Positions 18,574 through 29,144 of a stretch of 64,000 bases of DNA are shown in pieces. A program made the translations under genes and the position numbers. The notes under the pieces are model-generated. The model was not told the DNA's origin, did no database searches, and saw nothing but the letters and a program-made list of their open reading frames with translations. Source of the DNA: Mesorhizobium amorphae CCNWGS0123 (lineage in GTDB: Bacteria; Pseudomonadota; Alphaproteobacteria; Rhizobiales; Rhizobiaceae); the NCBI RefSeq assembly GCF_001686985.1, contig NZ_CP015318.1, forward strand, positions 2,664,001-2,728,000, in the 5' to 3' direction. Positions within the stretch are counted from its first letter, which is position 1; every line of letters begins with the position of its first letter.

Positions 18574-20093
18574 TCGCCTCGCGGATACCTTTTGCTCTCT
18601 TCGAGATTGTCGAGGTTCATGTGGTTGCGCATGTAGCGCTCCGAGGCCTTTTGCAGCGGCTGGAAGTCCCAGGGGTAATAGGCGCCGTTGCGCAGCGCCG
18701 GATAGACGACCCAGCGGCGCGCCTGGCTTTCGCGCACGGCGGCGTCGAAACCGGCCATGTCCCAGCGCGCCCGGACCTTGTCCATGAAATCAGCCACCAA
18801 GGCCGCATTGGCCGGGTCGGCGGCAAGGTTGTCCCGCTCGAGCGGGTCGGCTTCGAGATCGAACAATTGCGGCGGATCGAGCTCGCAATGGACGAATTTG
18901 TATTGGCCGTCGCGGATCGCCACCAGCGGCGCGTAGGAGCCTTCCGCTGCATACTCGATCAACACAGGCGCGGCCCGCGGCCCGCCCTTGGTAAGCGGCA
19001 GCAGCGACTGGCCGTCGGTCCACGGCGCGATGGCGCCGATGTCGATGCCGGCGAGGTCGCAAAGCGTCGGCGTCACATCGAGATTGGAGACCGGCGCTTC
19101 GACCAGACCGGCCGGCACACACTTGCCGCCAATCATCAGCGGCACCCGCACCGAGCCTTCGAAGAAGCTCATCTTGAACCACAGGCCGCGCTCGCCGAGC
19201 ATGTCGCCATGGTCCGAGCAGAACAGGATGACGGTGTCATCGAGCATGCGCGTGCGCTTGAGGACGTCCAGCAACTCGCCGAGCTTGTCGTCGACATAGG
19301 AGATGTTGGCGAAATAGCCGCGCCGGGAGCGACGCACCTGCTCGCGGGTAATGTCGAAGGAGGGGTAGTCGGAGGCATGATAGAGCCGCTGCGAATGCGC
19401 ATCCTGCTCGTCATGCGCGATGAACCCGGTTTCAGGGTCGAGCGCCTGGCAATGTTCGTAGAGATCCCAGTACTGCTTGCGCGCCACGTAGGGATCGTGC
19501 GGGTGCGACAGCGAAACGGTGAGGCACCAGGGCCGATGGTTTGCATCATCCTGTTCGCGCGAAAGCTGGTAGAGCTTCTGCGTGGCCAGGAACACGACCT
19601 CGTCGTCATATTCCATCTGGTTGGTGGTCTCTGCGACGCCGGCGCCGGTCACCGAGCCCATATTGTGATACCACCAGTCGATGCGCTCGCCGGGCTTGCG
19701 GTAATCCGGCGTCCAGCCGAAATCGGCCGGATAGATGTCGGTGGTCAGCCGCTCCTCGAAACCGTGCAACTGGTCCGGCCCGACGAAATGCATCTTGCCG
19801 GACAGGCAGGTGTAGTAGCCGGCGGCACGCAGATGATGCGCGAAGGTCGGGATGGAGGACGCGAATTCGGCGGCATTGTCGTAGACCCCGGTGCGCGACG
19901 GCAATTGCCCGCTCATGAACGAGGCGCGGCCCGGCGCGCAGAGCGGCGAGGCCGTATAGTTGTTGGCAAAGCGCGCCGAGCGGGCGGCCAGCGCTTTCAG
20001 ATGCGGCACATGCAGGAAGTCGGCCGGTCCGTCCGGGAACAGGGTCCCGTTGAGTTGATCGACCATGACGATGAGGAAATTGGGTCGACTCAC
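18570..20093 (-). CDS. betC: Choline-sulfatase
   Basis: A 507-residue type I sulfatase that hydrolyses choline-O-sulfate to choline and sulfate in the cytoplasm. The formylglycine signature is C-A-P-G-R in [20 protein letters not shown], metal-binding residues appear in [11 protein letters not shown] and [15 protein letters not shown], and the C-terminal family extension is present ([15 protein letters not shown]). The start is GTG, overlapping the betI stop as GTGA, which indicates coupling. Upstream gene in the path choline sulfate to choline to betaine. Confidence 0.93.
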   Translation of the reverse strand: MSRPNFLIVMVDQLNGTLFPDGPADFLHVPHLKALAARSARFANNYTASPLCAPGRASFMSGQLPSRTGVYDNAAEFASSIPTFAHHLRAAGYYTCLSGKMHFVGPDQLHGFEERLTTDIYPADFGWTPDYRKPGERIDWWYHNMGSVTGAGVAETTNQMEYDDEVVFLATQKLYQLSREQDDANHRPWCLTVSLSHPHDPYVARKQYWDLYEHCQALDPETGFIAHDEQDAHSQRLYHASDYPSFDITREQVRRSRRGYFANISYVDDKLGELLDVLKRTRMLDDTVILFCSDHGDMLGERGLWFKMSFFEGSVRVPLMIGGKCVPAGLVEAPVSNLDVTPTLCDLAGIDIGAIAPWTDGQSLLPLTKGGPRAAPVLIEYAAEGSYAPLVAIRDGQYKFVHCELDPPQLFDLEADPLERDNLAADPANAALVADFMDKVRARWDMAGFDAAVRESQARRWVVYPALRNGAYYPWDFQPLQKASERYMRNHMNLDNLEESKRYPRGE

Positions 20094-20680
20094 TGCGCGC
20101 TCCGGCCGTCGAGTTTGGTTTCGAGATAGTCCTCGACCAGCGCGATCGCCGTCGCTGCATCGGGCACACCGTCCTTCAGCGCGCGCCTGATGTAGAGCCC
20201 GTCGATCAGTGCTGCTGTCGCCTCGGCGACGCGGTCGGCCTCGTTGCGCGGCAGGATGCCGGTCAGGCCGCTCAACAGGTTGGAATGCAGCCGCCGCGCA
20301 TAGACCTTGAGCAGCCGGCGAAGTGCGGCCGATTTCTGCGCCTCGACATAGAAGGCGAGCCAGGCGGCGATCGTTTCCGGCTGGAACTGGAGATCGGAGA
20401 AATTGACGGCGACAACCGCCGAAACACGCTCGCGTGAGGTTTTGGCCGAACCCAGGGCGCGCAACGTGTCGGCGGTCAGTTCGGCCAGTATGTGCCGCAT
20501 CGTCGCCAGCAAAAGCTCGTCCTTGGCGCCGAAATAGTGATGGGCAAGTGCCGACGACACGCCGGCGCGGCCGGCGATCTCCGACATGGTCACGTCAAGA
20601 GAGCCGCGCTCTCCGATCGCCGAGATCGTCGCGTCGATGAGCGCCTTGCGGCGCAATGGCTCCATTCCGATTTTCGGCAT
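20090..20680 (-). CDS. betI: Transcriptional repressor BetI
   Basis: A 196-residue TetR-family repressor of choline/betaine genes. It begins [18 protein letters not shown], the typical BetI start, with [24 protein letters not shown], and keeps the family's [11 protein letters not shown] segment in the ligand domain (choline). First gene of the operon. A GGGAAC element is six bases upstream; the palindrome ATTGACGGATCAAT lies 37 bases further up and is the likely autoregulatory operator. Confidence 0.92.
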   Translation of the reverse strand: MPKIGMEPLRRKALIDATISAIGERGSLDVTMSEIAGRAGVSSALAHHYFGAKDELLLATMRHILAELTADTLRALGSAKTSRERVSAVVAVNFSDLQFQPETIAAWLAFYVEAQKSAALRRLLKVYARRLHSNLLSGLTGILPRNEADRVAEATAALIDGLYIRRALKDGVPDAATAIALVEDYLETKLDGRSAQ

Positions 20681-20716
20681 TCTTGTTCCCAGTTCCTACC
20701 GGCATGATTATTTTTT

Positions 20717-20730
20717 ATTGACGGATCAAT
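20717..20730. promoter_or_regulatory. Candidate BetI operator
   Basis: ATTGA-CGGA-TCAAT is a perfect five-base inverted repeat with a four-base spacer in an AT-rich patch 37 bases upstream of betI. BetI boxes in other proteobacteria are ATTGA/TCAAT-type palindromes, so this fits both in sequence and position. Confidence 0.6.
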
Positions 20731-20882
20731 CAACAAAAAATCGACAGACCAAAAGCGCTGCACCAAGCGATTGTTCGGTTCCGGCCCTTCACGGAGCGGC
20801 AGATATGGTTCACACTTGAACAATGCTTGAACGGCGCGCCGCTGCCTAACGTGCTAGGCTGGCGCTGAGGTTGGAGGTTGAG

Positions 20883-22049
20883 ATGACCGCATGCATCGTC
20901 GGCTGGGCGCATTCGCGCTTCGGCAAGCTCGAAGGCGAGACGCTGGAGGGCCTGATCGTCAAAGTGGCAACGGACGCGCTCGACCATGCCGGCATCGGTC
21001 CGGACGATGTCGATGAGATCGTGCTCGGCCATTTCAACGCCGGCTTTTCCCCCCAGGATTTCACCGCAAGCCTGGTGCTGCAGGCCGACGACCGGCTGCG
21101 CTTCAAGCCGGCGACCCGAGTCGAGAACGCCTGCGCCACCGGCTCGGCGGCGGTCCGGCAAGGCATCCGCGCCATCGACGCCAATGCCGCCCGCGTGGTG
21201 CTGGTGGTCGGTGCCGAGCAGATGACGACGACGCCCGGTCCCGAAATCGGCAAGAACCTGCTCAAGGCATCCTACCTGCCGGAGGACGGCGAGACGCCGG
21301 CCGGCTTCGCCGGCGTGTTCGGCAAGATCGCGCAGGCCTATTTCCAGCGCTATGGCGACCAGTCGGACGCACTCGCGATGATTGCCGCCAAGAACCACAA
21401 GAACGGCGTCGACAACCCCTATGCACAGATGCGCAAGGATTTCGGCTTTGAGTTCTGCCGCCAGGAAAGCGAGAAGAATCCCTTCGTCGCCGGACCGCTG
21501 AAGCGCACCGACTGTTCGCTGGTTTCCGACGGTGCGGCCGCTCTGGTGCTGGCCGACACTTCGACGGCGCTGAAGATGCGTCGCGCGGTCGCCTTCCGCG
21601 CCAACGAGCATGTGCAGGATTTCCTGCCGATGTCGAAGCGCGACATTCTTGCTTTCGAGGGCTGCGAGCAGGCCTGGAACCAGGCGCTGAAAAAAGCCGG
21701 TGTGACGCTGGACGACCTCTCCTTCGTCGAGACGCATGACTGCTTCACCATCGCCGAGCTGATCGAATATGAGGCGATGGGCCTGGCCAAGCCGGGCGAG
21801 GGCGCGAAACTGGCCCTGGACGGCACGACGGCAAAGGACGGCCGGCTGCCGGTCAACCCTTCCGGTGGGCTTAAGGCCAAGGGCCATCCGATCGGTGCTA
21901 CCGGCGTGTCGATGCATGTGTTGACTGCCATGCAGCTTGTCGGCGAGGCTGGCGGCATCCAGGTGCCGGGCGCCAAGCTCGGCGGCATTTTCAACATGGG
22001 CGGTGCCGCGGTCGCCAACTACGTTTCCATTCTCGACCGGATCAGGTAG
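20883..22049 (+). CDS. Thiolase family protein (acetyl-CoA acetyltransferase type)
   Basis: A 388-residue thiolase-fold enzyme of the SCP2/degradative type. The nucleophilic Cys is in VENACATGSAAVRQG, followed by the HDCFTIAELIEYE block and the C-terminal NPSGGLKAKGHPIGATG motif. The ATG at 20883 is chosen because GGAGG lies five bases upstream; an in-frame TTG 12 bases earlier overlaps that site. It diverges from betI across 202 bases. The substrate is not evident: such enzymes act in acetyl-CoA or short beta-ketoacyl-CoA metabolism. Confidence 0.85.
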   Translation: MTACIVGWAHSRFGKLEGETLEGLIVKVATDALDHAGIGPDDVDEIVLGHFNAGFSPQDFTASLVLQADDRLRFKPATRVENACATGSAAVRQGIRAIDANAARVVLVVGAEQMTTTPGPEIGKNLLKASYLPEDGETPAGFAGVFGKIAQAYFQRYGDQSDALAMIAAKNHKNGVDNPYAQMRKDFGFEFCRQESEKNPFVAGPLKRTDCSLVSDGAAALVLADTSTALKMRRAVAFRANEHVQDFLPMSKRDILAFEGCEQAWNQALKKAGVTLDDLSFVETHDCFTIAELIEYEAMGLAKPGEGAKLALDGTTAKDGRLPVNPSGGLKAKGHPIGATGVSMHVLTAMQLVGEAGGIQVPGAKLGGIFNMGGAAVANYVSILDRIR

Positions 22050-22077
22050 AAGCGGCCCGCATTTCGCGGGTGATTTC

Positions 22078-23082
22078 ATGACAAATCCTGTTCTGGTCGA
22101 GGTTTTGCGCGGCGCGGTGGTCGAGAGCGGCCATCGCGGTGCGGTCTCCGTGTTCGATGCCGACGGCAAGCCCGTCTGGGAGCTCGGCGACACGGCGCGT
22201 CCGGTGTTTCCGCGCTCTGCGGTCAAGGCGATCCAGGCCCTGCCGCTGGTCGAAAGCGGTGCGGCCGATGCCTATGGCTTCGGCGACCGCGAACTGGCGC
22301 TCGCCTGCGCCTCGCATTCCGGCCAGCCGGCACATGCCGAACTGGCCGACGCGATGCTGGCCAAGGCCGGCCTTGACCGGACCGCACTCGAATGCGGCGC
22401 GCACTGGCCGATGGATCATGACGCGACGGTGGCGCTGGCGCGCACCGGCGGCGTGCCGAACCCGCTGCACAACAACTGCTCCGGCAAGCATGCCGGCTTC
22501 CTCTGCACCTGCGTGCACACCGGCATTGCGCATCGCGGCTACGTCAAGGCGGGCCATGCCTTCCAGGAGTTGGTCCGCGACGCCATGCAGGCGGTGACGG
22601 GCGCCGCCCATGATGTCGATCATTGCGGCACCGACGGCTGCTCGATCCCGACCTATGCCGTGCCGCTGAAAAACTTTGCGCTGGGCTTTGCCCGCATGGC
22701 GACCGGCGCCGGTTTCGAGCCGGTGCGCGCCAAGGCGGCGAAGCGGCTGTTTTCCGCCTGCATGGCCGAGCCTTTTCTCGTCGCCGGCACCGGCAGGGCC
22801 GACGTTGCGTTGATGCAGGCCGCGCCCGGCCGCATTTTCGTCAAGACTGGCGCCGAAGGCGTCTACTGTGCGGCAGTTCCCGAACTGGGCCTGGGCATTG
22901 CGCTCAAATGCGACGACGGCGCCGGCCGTGCCGCCGAAGCCATGACCGCTGCCGTGCTGGCGAAGCTGCTGCGCGCCGATGAGGCGCTGGCGGCAAAGCT
23001 GATCGAACAAGCCAATCCGGCGATCGAGAGCCGCATCGGCGCCAAGGTGGGTTCGCTCCGACCGACCGCGGCGCTCAGCTGA
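22078..23082 (+). CDS. ansA: L-asparaginase, class 3 (Rhizobium etli type)
   Basis: A 334-residue enzyme of the AnsA/ReAII family that hydrolyses asparagine to aspartate and ammonia; unrelated to E. coli-type asparaginases. Key pieces are the Ser-x2-Lys pair in PRSAVKAIQALP, the CSGKHAGFL motif with the zinc-binding Cys, and HCGTDGCSIPTYAVP. The start is preceded only by a weak GGGTGA. It follows the thiolase gene by 28 bases, so the two may be cotranscribed, and its 3' end overlaps the convergent beta-helix gene by eight bases. Confidence 0.9.
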   Translation: MTNPVLVEVLRGAVVESGHRGAVSVFDADGKPVWELGDTARPVFPRSAVKAIQALPLVESGAADAYGFGDRELALACASHSGQPAHAELADAMLAKAGLDRTALECGAHWPMDHDATVALARTGGVPNPLHNNCSGKHAGFLCTCVHTGIAHRGYVKAGHAFQELVRDAMQAVTGAAHDVDHCGTDGCSIPTYAVPLKNFALGFARMATGAGFEPVRAKAAKRLFSACMAEPFLVAGTGRADVALMQAAPGRIFVKTGAEGVYCAAVPELGLGIALKCDDGAGRAAEAMTAAVLAKLLRADEALAAKLIEQANPAIESRIGAKVGSLRPTAALS

Positions 23083-24451
23083 CGTGGTTGCGCTCGACGG
23101 TCAGATGCGCATAGCCGGCATTGCCCAGTGAGGCGAGGTCACCCGTCGCCGGCTCCGCCCAGCGCTGGCCGATGATGGCGCCGTTCCTCGCCCCGTCGAT
23201 GACATTGTCCGAGATGACTGCCGTTCCGGCGCCTTCGACCACTGACACGACGATGCCGGTTCCAGCCTTGCGGATGATGTTTCCGGTCGCCACGACATTG
23301 CGCAGATACGACCCCCAGCCGATCTGTATACCGTAGAGCGGTGCGTTCTCGACGACATTGCCGGAGACGGTGGTGTCGGCCTCGACGCTGATGCCGACGC
23401 CGAAGCCGGGGGCATCGGCGGGGTAGGGGCCTGTGGTCGAGAGGTTACGCACGATGTTGTTCGAGCACACTCCCAGGCGGCCGCCTTCGTTGAAATTGAC
23501 GATCGAGATGCCGTTGGCCGCGCCATCGATGATGTTGTTGCCGATGATCGCGCCTTCAAAGGAGAATTCGGAATAGAGCGCGGTTTCCCCGGACCGCGAG
23601 CAGGTGTTGCCGGTGACCTGCAGGTTGCTCGAACTGTTGGCGCGGATCGCCGAGAAGGCGCAGTCCGAAACGATGTTGCCCGAAATGGCGACATTGCCGG
23701 CGCGGAAGGTGTTGATGCCGTTGCCGTTCTGGCCGGTGCCGACGCTGCGCGCCTGGATGCGCTGGACGCGGTTGCCGCTGACGATGGTGCCGTCCTCCGC
23801 CTGCTGCCAGCGATGCACGAGGATGCCGCCATTGCCGCAGTCGGACACGGTGTTGCCCGATATCTCCAGGCCGCCGGCCTCGACCGAATAGATGCCGGCG
23901 TCCGCCGCGCCCGAAATGTCCGAACGCCCGATGCGACCGGTCACATGCTCCAGCGCCAGACCGTTCTTGCCGCTGCCGGTTACCTGGCAATTGTCGATCA
24001 CTAGGTGGCCGACGCGACGCAGGTCGAGCAGCCCTTGCGCATAGTCGGCCATCCAGCGGTTGGCACCGTCGAACACCAGCCCGCTGAGTTCGATATGCTC
24101 GGCCTGCTCGGCCATCATCAGATGGCCGTTGCCGCCATAGACGATCCGCGTCGCGCCCGGCACGCCGGAGAGCCTCACACGGGCTGGAAGCGTCAGATTC
24201 GACACGACATAGGTTCCTGGTGGCAGGAACACCGGCAGGTCGTGCTCGGTGGCGTCGCGCAGCAGCTTGGCGAAAGCCTTGCTCTGGTCGTCGACCGCGC
24301 CGGGCTGTACGCCAAGCTCGGTGGCGTCGATCGAGCCGCGCATCGAGGCCTTCTCGATGCCGGGCAGGACTTTTGCCGAGGCCTTGCCCAGCGCGAGGCC
24401 GATGACGGCAAAGCCGGCGGTTCCCGTGAGCAGCGTTCGTCTGTTCAACAT
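23075..24451 (-). CDS. Tat-exported right-handed beta-helix repeat protein (TIGR03808 type)
   Basis: About 458 residues from MLNRRTLLTGTAGFAV, a twin-arginine signal (NRRTLL) followed by a hydrophobic core and ASA cleavage site. The body consists of parallel beta-helix turns with many short repeats of the form SGN-x-V-x-C/G (for example ISGNTVSDCGNGGILVHRW and ISGNIVSDCAFSAIRAN), like pectate-lyase/polysaccharide-processing folds. This matches the rhizobial family of twin-arginine repeat proteins, of unknown activity. Upstream Met residues in frame lack signal-peptide logic and were rejected as starts. Confidence 0.82.
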   Translation of the reverse strand: MLNRRTLLTGTAGFAVIGLALGKASAKVLPGIEKASMRGSIDATELGVQPGAVDDQSKAFAKLLRDATEHDLPVFLPPGTYVVSNLTLPARVRLSGVPGATRIVYGGNGHLMMAEQAEHIELSGLVFDGANRWMADYAQGLLDLRRVGHLVIDNCQVTGSGKNGLALEHVTGRIGRSDISGAADAGIYSVEAGGLEISGNTVSDCGNGGILVHRWQQAEDGTIVSGNRVQRIQARSVGTGQNGNGINTFRAGNVAISGNIVSDCAFSAIRANSSSNLQVTGNTCSRSGETALYSEFSFEGAIIGNNIIDGAANGISIVNFNEGGRLGVCSNNIVRNLSTTGPYPADAPGFGVGISVEADTTVSGNVVENAPLYGIQIGWGSYLRNVVATGNIIRKAGTGIVVSVVEGAGTAVISDNVIDGARNGAIIGQRWAEPATGDLASLGNAGYAHLTVERNHVS

Positions 24452-24568
24452 CGGCACAGATTCCTGGTGTTTGCCGCTCAATCGCAGGAAACGTGCCAGG
24501 CCGGACCGACCTGGCCGGAACGCAGGCAATGGCTTGTGAAGTCACTGTCACACGCCTAAGTTTGGTTT

Positions 24569-25042
24569 ATGAGCAGGGCCTTCACCCGAGAGGAAGACAG
24601 CGAAAACGCCATTGCCGGCATTGGCGAGCGGCCGGTCAGCCAGCACCGCAATCTGGTGACGGAGCGCGGTCTCGCGCTGATCGACTCTGAATTGACCGAA
24701 TTGCGCGACGAACTGGCGAAGGCCGAGAAAAGGGCCGACCGCGAGCGCATCGCGCTGGTGTCGCGCGACCTGCGCTACTGGACCGCCAGGCGCGAAGGCG
24801 CCGAGCTGTCCGTGCCGGAGCCGGGCAGCGACCTGGTTCGTTTCGGCATGGGCGTCACGCTTGAGGGCGATGACGGCAGGAAGGTGCACTGGAAGATCGT
24901 CGGCGAGGACGAGGCCGACCCGGCCAAGGGCTCGATTTCCCATGTCTCGCCGATGGCCGTAGCGCTGTTCGGCAAGAAGGTCGGCGACGTGGCAAGCGTC
25001 AACGGCAAGGAATGGGAAATCGTCAAGCTGTCGGACGGCTGA
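24569..25042 (+). CDS. GreA/GreB-family transcription elongation factor
   Basis: A 157-residue Gre-type protein. The N-terminal part is a coiled coil (RNLVTERGLALIDSELTELRDELAKAE) with acidic tip region, and the C-terminal FKBP-like domain has VTLEGDDGRKVHWKIVGEDEAD and SPMAVALFGKKVGDVA. These proteins insert into RNA polymerase and stimulate cleavage of backtracked RNA. It is shorter at the N-terminus than a canonical GreB and may be one of the paralogous GreB-like proteins of rhizobia. No strong ribosome site is seen. Confidence 0.82.
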   Translation: MSRAFTREEDSENAIAGIGERPVSQHRNLVTERGLALIDSELTELRDELAKAEKRADRERIALVSRDLRYWTARREGAELSVPEPGSDLVRFGMGVTLEGDDGRKVHWKIVGEDEADPAKGSISHVSPMAVALFGKKVGDVASVNGKEWEIVKLSDG

Positions 25043-25048
25043 CTTCGT

Positions 25049-25276
25049 CTACTTTGCCAGCTTTTGCAATGCGACCTCATACTTGTCCATGACATCACGA
25101 GCGGCATGCATCTGCCGTTCGAAGTCGTCACCGCCCACCGGCCTTAGAGTGATGCCGTCGTCGGTTTCGATGATCTGGAGTTGATCGCCCACCTGCAGGT
25201 TCAGGTTGTTGAGCATTTCCCGTGGCAAGATCACGGCATCCGATCCGTCGTCGAGCTTGTGGATGATCGTCTTCAC
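25049..25276 (-). CDS. AbrB/MazE-type DNA-binding protein, apparently without a toxin partner
   Basis: A 75-residue swapped-hairpin AbrB/MazE protein: MKTIIHKLDDGSDAVILPREMLNNLNLQVGDQ, with the IxLP-x-E-x-L core and VGDQLQI, then a helical tail (DFERQMHAARDVMDKYEV) of the sort that would bind a toxin. No PIN, MazF or Doc gene is adjacent on either side, so it is an orphan antitoxin or a plain regulator. An eight-base inverted repeat lies 15 bases upstream of the start, consistent with autoregulation. Confidence 0.85.
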   Translation of the reverse strand: MKTIIHKLDDGSDAVILPREMLNNLNLQVGDQLQIIETDDGITLRPVGGDDFERQMHAARDVMDKYEVALQKLAK

Positions 25277-25290
25277 GGTTGCCTCATTCT

Positions 25291-25316
25291 GGTTGTATAT
25301 TTCATCTAATACAACC
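25291..25316. promoter_or_regulatory. Perfect inverted repeat upstream of the AbrB/MazE gene
   Basis: GGTTGTAT (25291-25298) and ATACAACC (25309-25316) form a perfect eight-base inverted repeat with a ten-base AT-rich spacer, 15 bases before the start codon. Antitoxins of this fold bind such sites; probably the autoregulatory operator overlapping the promoter. Confidence 0.6.
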
Positions 25317-25336
25317 TGCTTAGAGGTGCAGCAACC

Positions 25337-27460
25337 TTATCCTGCCGCCAGCAACCGATCCATCAGCCGGTCCGCCGCTTCCGGGATGACCGTGCCCGGC
25401 GGGAAGATTTCCGCCGCACCTGCTTTGAGCACGGCGTCGTAGTCCTGCGGCGGGATGACGCCGCCGGCGACGATCAGCATGTCGTCGCGGCCGAGCTTCT
25501 TCAGCGCGCCCTTGAGTTCGGGGATGAGCGTCAGATGGCCTGCCGCCAGCGATGAGGCGCCGATGATGTGCACGTCATGCTGGACCGCGAGCCTGGCGAT
25601 CTCTTCCGGCGTCTGGAACATCGGCCCGACGGTGACGTCGAAGCCGAGATCGGCGAAGGCGGTGGCGATGACCTTCTGGCCGCGATCGTGGCCGTCCTGT
25701 CCCATCTTGGCGACGAGGATGCGCGGCTTGCTGCCGGACTTTTCCTCGAAGGCCGCGATCTTGTCCTGTAGCCGGTCGACAGCTGCATTGTCGCCAAGCG
25801 CGTTGCGATAGACGCCGGAGATCGTCTGCACCGAAGCGACATGGCGGCCGAACACTTTTTCCAGCGCCAGCGAGATCTCGCCGACCGTGGCATTGACGCG
25901 CGCGGCGCGTATGGCGAATTCAAGCAGGTTTTCGCCGCTCTCCGCCGCGCGGGTGAGTGCATCCAGCGCGCTCTCGACCGCGCCGACATCGCGCGTGCCC
26001 TTCAGGCGTTGCAGCTTCGACAATTGCCGGGCCCGGACCTCGGCATTGTCGATCTTCAGCACATCGACCTCGATATCCTTCTCCGGGCGATGTGCATTGA
26101 CGCCGACCAGGGTCTGCTCGCCGGAGTCTATACGCGCCTGGGTGCGGGCGGCGGCCTCCTCGATGCGCAGTTTCGGGATGCCTTTCTCGATCGCGGCGGC
26201 CATGCCGCCAAGGCTCTCGACCTCCTCGATATGGGCAAGCGCGCGCGCCGCCAGATCATGCGTCAGCCGTTCGACAAAGGCCGAGCCGCCCCACGGATCG
26301 ACGATGCGCGTCGTGCCCGATTCCTTTTGCAGGATGAGCTGCGTGTTGCGGGCGATACGCGCCGAATGGTCGGTCGGCAGCGCCATCGCCTCGTCGAAGG
26401 AGTTGGTGTGCAGCGACTGGGTATGGCCTTGCGTCGCCGCCATCGCCTCGACCATGGTGCGCGTGATGTTGTTGTAAGGGTCCTGCGCCGTCAGCGACCA
26501 GCCCGACGTCTGGCAATGGGTGCGCAGCGACAGCGATCGCTCGTCCTTTGGCGCAAAATTCTTCTTCATCAGGTTCGACCATAAAAGCCGCGCGGCCCTG
26601 AGCTTGGCGACCTCCATGAAGAAGTCCATGCCGACGGCCCAGAAGAAGGAAAGCCGTGGCGCGAAGCGGTCGATGTCGAGGCCGGCGGCGACGCCGGCAC
26701 GGGCATACTCGATGCCGTCGGCAATCGTGTATGCAAGCTCGAGGTCGGCAGTCGCCCCCGCCTCCTGCATGTGGTAGCCGGAGATCGAGATCGAATTGAA
26801 CTTCGGCATATGCTGAGACGTGTAGGAGAAAATGTCAGACACGATCCGCATCGAAGGCTTTGGCGGATAGATGTAGGTGTTGCGTACCATGAACTCTTTC
26901 AGAATGTCGTTCTGAATGGTTCCGGCGAGATCCTGCGGCGCAACGCCCTGTTCTTCCGCCGCCACGATGTAAAGCGCCATGATCGGCAGCACCGCGCCGT
27001 TCATGGTCATCGACACCGTCATTTCGTTGAGCGGTATGCTGTCGAACAGCTGGCGCATGTCGAGGATGGAATCGATGGCGACGCCCGCCATGCCGACATC
27101 GCCGGCGACGCGCGGATGGTCGCTGTCATAGCCGCGATGGGTGGCGAGGTCGAAAGCGACCGACAGGCCTTTCTGGCCGGCGGCAAGATTGCGCCGGTAG
27201 AAGGCGTTCGATTCCTCGGCCGTCGAGAACCCGGCATATTGCCGGATCGTCCACGGCTGCTGGACATACATGGTCGGGTAGGGGCCGCGCACGAAGGGCG
27301 GCAGGCCGGGATAGGTATCAAGATGCGGGACACCCTTGAGGTCGCCCTGGCCGTAGAGATGCTTGACGGCGATGCCTTCCGGCGTCAGCCGCTGGCCCTT
27401 GACCTCGGCCGGCATGCGTCGTGGCGCCGACCAGCCGATCTGGCTGAAATCCGGGATCAT
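25337..27460 (-). CDS. mutB: Methylmalonyl-CoA mutase, large (catalytic) subunit
   Basis: A 707-residue adenosylcobalamin enzyme that interconverts (R)-methylmalonyl-CoA and succinyl-CoA. The N-terminal barrel shows the signature [20 protein letters not shown] and [19 protein letters not shown], and the C-terminal B12 domain has the base-off motif [10 protein letters not shown] plus GASSLAAGH. It overlaps mutA by ATGA. Function is in propionate and odd-chain/branched-chain degradation, and polyhydroxyalkanoate metabolism in rhizobia (bhbA). No chaperone gene (meaB) and no cobalamin riboswitch was seen beside it. Confidence 0.95.
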   Translation of the reverse strand: MIPDFSQIGWSAPRRMPAEVKGQRLTPEGIAVKHLYGQGDLKGVPHLDTYPGLPPFVRGPYPTMYVQQPWTIRQYAGFSTAEESNAFYRRNLAAGQKGLSVAFDLATHRGYDSDHPRVAGDVGMAGVAIDSILDMRQLFDSIPLNEMTVSMTMNGAVLPIMALYIVAAEEQGVAPQDLAGTIQNDILKEFMVRNTYIYPPKPSMRIVSDIFSYTSQHMPKFNSISISGYHMQEAGATADLELAYTIADGIEYARAGVAAGLDIDRFAPRLSFFWAVGMDFFMEVAKLRAARLLWSNLMKKNFAPKDERSLSLRTHCQTSGWSLTAQDPYNNITRTMVEAMAATQGHTQSLHTNSFDEAMALPTDHSARIARNTQLILQKESGTTRIVDPWGGSAFVERLTHDLAARALAHIEEVESLGGMAAAIEKGIPKLRIEEAAARTQARIDSGEQTLVGVNAHRPEKDIEVDVLKIDNAEVRARQLSKLQRLKGTRDVGAVESALDALTRAAESGENLLEFAIRAARVNATVGEISLALEKVFGRHVASVQTISGVYRNALGDNAAVDRLQDKIAAFEEKSGSKPRILVAKMGQDGHDRGQKVIATAFADLGFDVTVGPMFQTPEEIARLAVQHDVHIIGASSLAAGHLTLIPELKGALKKLGRDDMLIVAGGVIPPQDYDAVLKAGAAEIFPPGTVIPEAADRLMDRLLAAG

Positions 27461-28899
27461 GATCCGGCTCCGATCGACTGATCGATGCGGACCGGAAACA
27501 GCGGCTCACACACTGCCACGCCCTCGGTCAGGGCTGGCCGCCGCTCGGCCGGCAGCGTCTCGACCGGACGCTCGGTGCCGGACCGGAAAACCGTCGTGCC
27601 GACGATCGCGCGTTCTCCCGATCGGTACTCGGCGTTGCGCTTTGCGGACGCGGTCTGGACGCGATTCTGGATGTATCCCTGCTGCAGGCTGACCAGCACG
27701 CCACCCTCCGCCTCGATCCGCTGGAATTCCTCCCAGGCGGCCGCGCACAGATCGGCGGTCAGCGCCTCGACGGCGCCCGAACCGCTCGCCGGATCGGCGA
27801 CATGGTCGACATGGCTTTCATTGGCCATGATCAGCTGCGTGTTACGGGCGACGCGACGGGCAAAGCCGGCCGGCAGTCCGTGCGCGATCGTATGCGGCAG
27901 GACGGAGATGGAATCGGCGCCCCCAGCGGCCGCGGCAAAACCGGCGATCGCGGTGCGCAATATGTTCGTCTCCGGGTCGGCCGCGGTCATCATGCGATAG
28001 GACGTCTCGGCATGGATGCTGGCCGTCGAGGCCGGGATCGAGCAGGCTTCCTGGATCCGTGCCCACAGCCGGCGCAAGGCGCGGACCTTGGCCATCGACA
28101 GGAACTGGTCCTGGTCGACGCCGAGCGCGAAGCCGATATGGGGTGCGGCGTAGACCAGCGGCTGGCGCGCCTGCTCGAACATCTTGAGATAGGAGACCGC
28201 CGACGCTAGCATCGTGCCGAGTTCCTGCGCCTCGGTGGCACCGGCATTGTGGAAGACGCGCCCGTCCGCCTCGAGCAGCACACCCGGAACGCCCATCGAG
28301 AAGAAATGCGCCAGCGATTGCGGCATCGAGGCCTGCAGGGCCTCGATCGACATGCGCAGCCGGCCGGTGCCGGCGAAGATCGCCGCCGGATCGATGCCGA
28401 AGGACAGGTTGAGCTTTGCCGGGTCGGAGCGCCGCTTGCCGAGGAACGCCACCAGCCAGTCGGCCACGGCGCGGCTCCAGGGATGGGCGTCGATACGGAT
28501 CTGCACGCGGTTGAGCGGCACGCCGTCCAAAACCGTTTCCAGCGCCTCGGCCGTCCTCGGCAGGCCGTAGCCGAAAGCATTCGGCGCGCCTTCGAAAACC
28601 AGCGACAGCCCGGTCGCGCCCTGCGCGACGTCTTCCAGCGCCTGCGTCTTGGCGCGGCCGATATCCGGATCGTCGATGCGCTGGCTGACGATCCATGCCA
28701 ATTTGGGGTTTGCCCGCACCAGCGGCTCAGCCGTGACCGAACGCTCGTAGAGCGGCTCGATGCGGATGCCGTCGTCGCTATGCGACACCAGCTTGTCCTC
28801 GAAGGATCCGCCGGCAAGCGCCTTTTCCGCCAAGGTCAGCCAGCGCTGGCGCTCAACGTTCGGAAGATCGACATCCATGGTCAAGGCGCCGGCGCCCAT
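27457..28899 (-). CDS. mutA: Methylmalonyl-CoA mutase, small subunit
   Basis: A 480-residue non-catalytic partner. It keeps the mutase barrel fold ([20 protein letters not shown] strand, [43 protein letters not shown]) but has no DxHxxG cobalamin domain, ending soon after the barrel; many MutA proteins are over 600 residues. A GGGGAA element precedes the ATG at 28899. It forms the heterodimer with MutB, translated from a coupled transcript. Confidence 0.92.
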   Translation of the reverse strand: MGAGALTMDVDLPNVERQRWLTLAEKALAGGSFEDKLVSHSDDGIRIEPLYERSVTAEPLVRANPKLAWIVSQRIDDPDIGRAKTQALEDVAQGATGLSLVFEGAPNAFGYGLPRTAEALETVLDGVPLNRVQIRIDAHPWSRAVADWLVAFLGKRRSDPAKLNLSFGIDPAAIFAGTGRLRMSIEALQASMPQSLAHFFSMGVPGVLLEADGRVFHNAGATEAQELGTMLASAVSYLKMFEQARQPLVYAAPHIGFALGVDQDQFLSMAKVRALRRLWARIQEACSIPASTASIHAETSYRMMTAADPETNILRTAIAGFAAAAGGADSISVLPHTIAHGLPAGFARRVARNTQLIMANESHVDHVADPASGSGAVEALTADLCAAAWEEFQRIEAEGGVLVSLQQGYIQNRVQTASAKRNAEYRSGERAIVGTTVFRSGTERPVETLPAERRPALTEGVAVCEPLFPVRIDQSIGAGS

Positions 28900-29144
28900 T
28901 GCATTCCCCGTTTTCTCGGCTGCATCAGCCGGGAGCCCAGTCTAAAGTCCCCGGTTGGATATCACAATGCGGCATCCGTTCCGCAAGTTCCCGACGATAG
29001 CTAACCGATTGCCAAACATGTACAAAATCCGCAAGTTTCGAAAAGGCCAATTTCAATGGCGGCCATTGCCGCTGCGCGGTAGCGTTACTATACCTCGGAT
29101 AAGCCCGACATTTTCGACGGATCAGTTTGCGGAGACCGGACATT

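Noticed and set aside
18561..20129. 522-codon plus-strand frame
   Set aside because: Mirror image of betC; no start signal, no recognisable motif.
20730..22226. 498-codon minus-strand frame
   Set aside because: Antisense to the thiolase gene, whose catalytic motifs are intact.
25337..29144. Cobalamin riboswitch before mutAB
   Set aside because: The 245 bases upstream of mutA lack a recognisable B12 box or extended structured leader.
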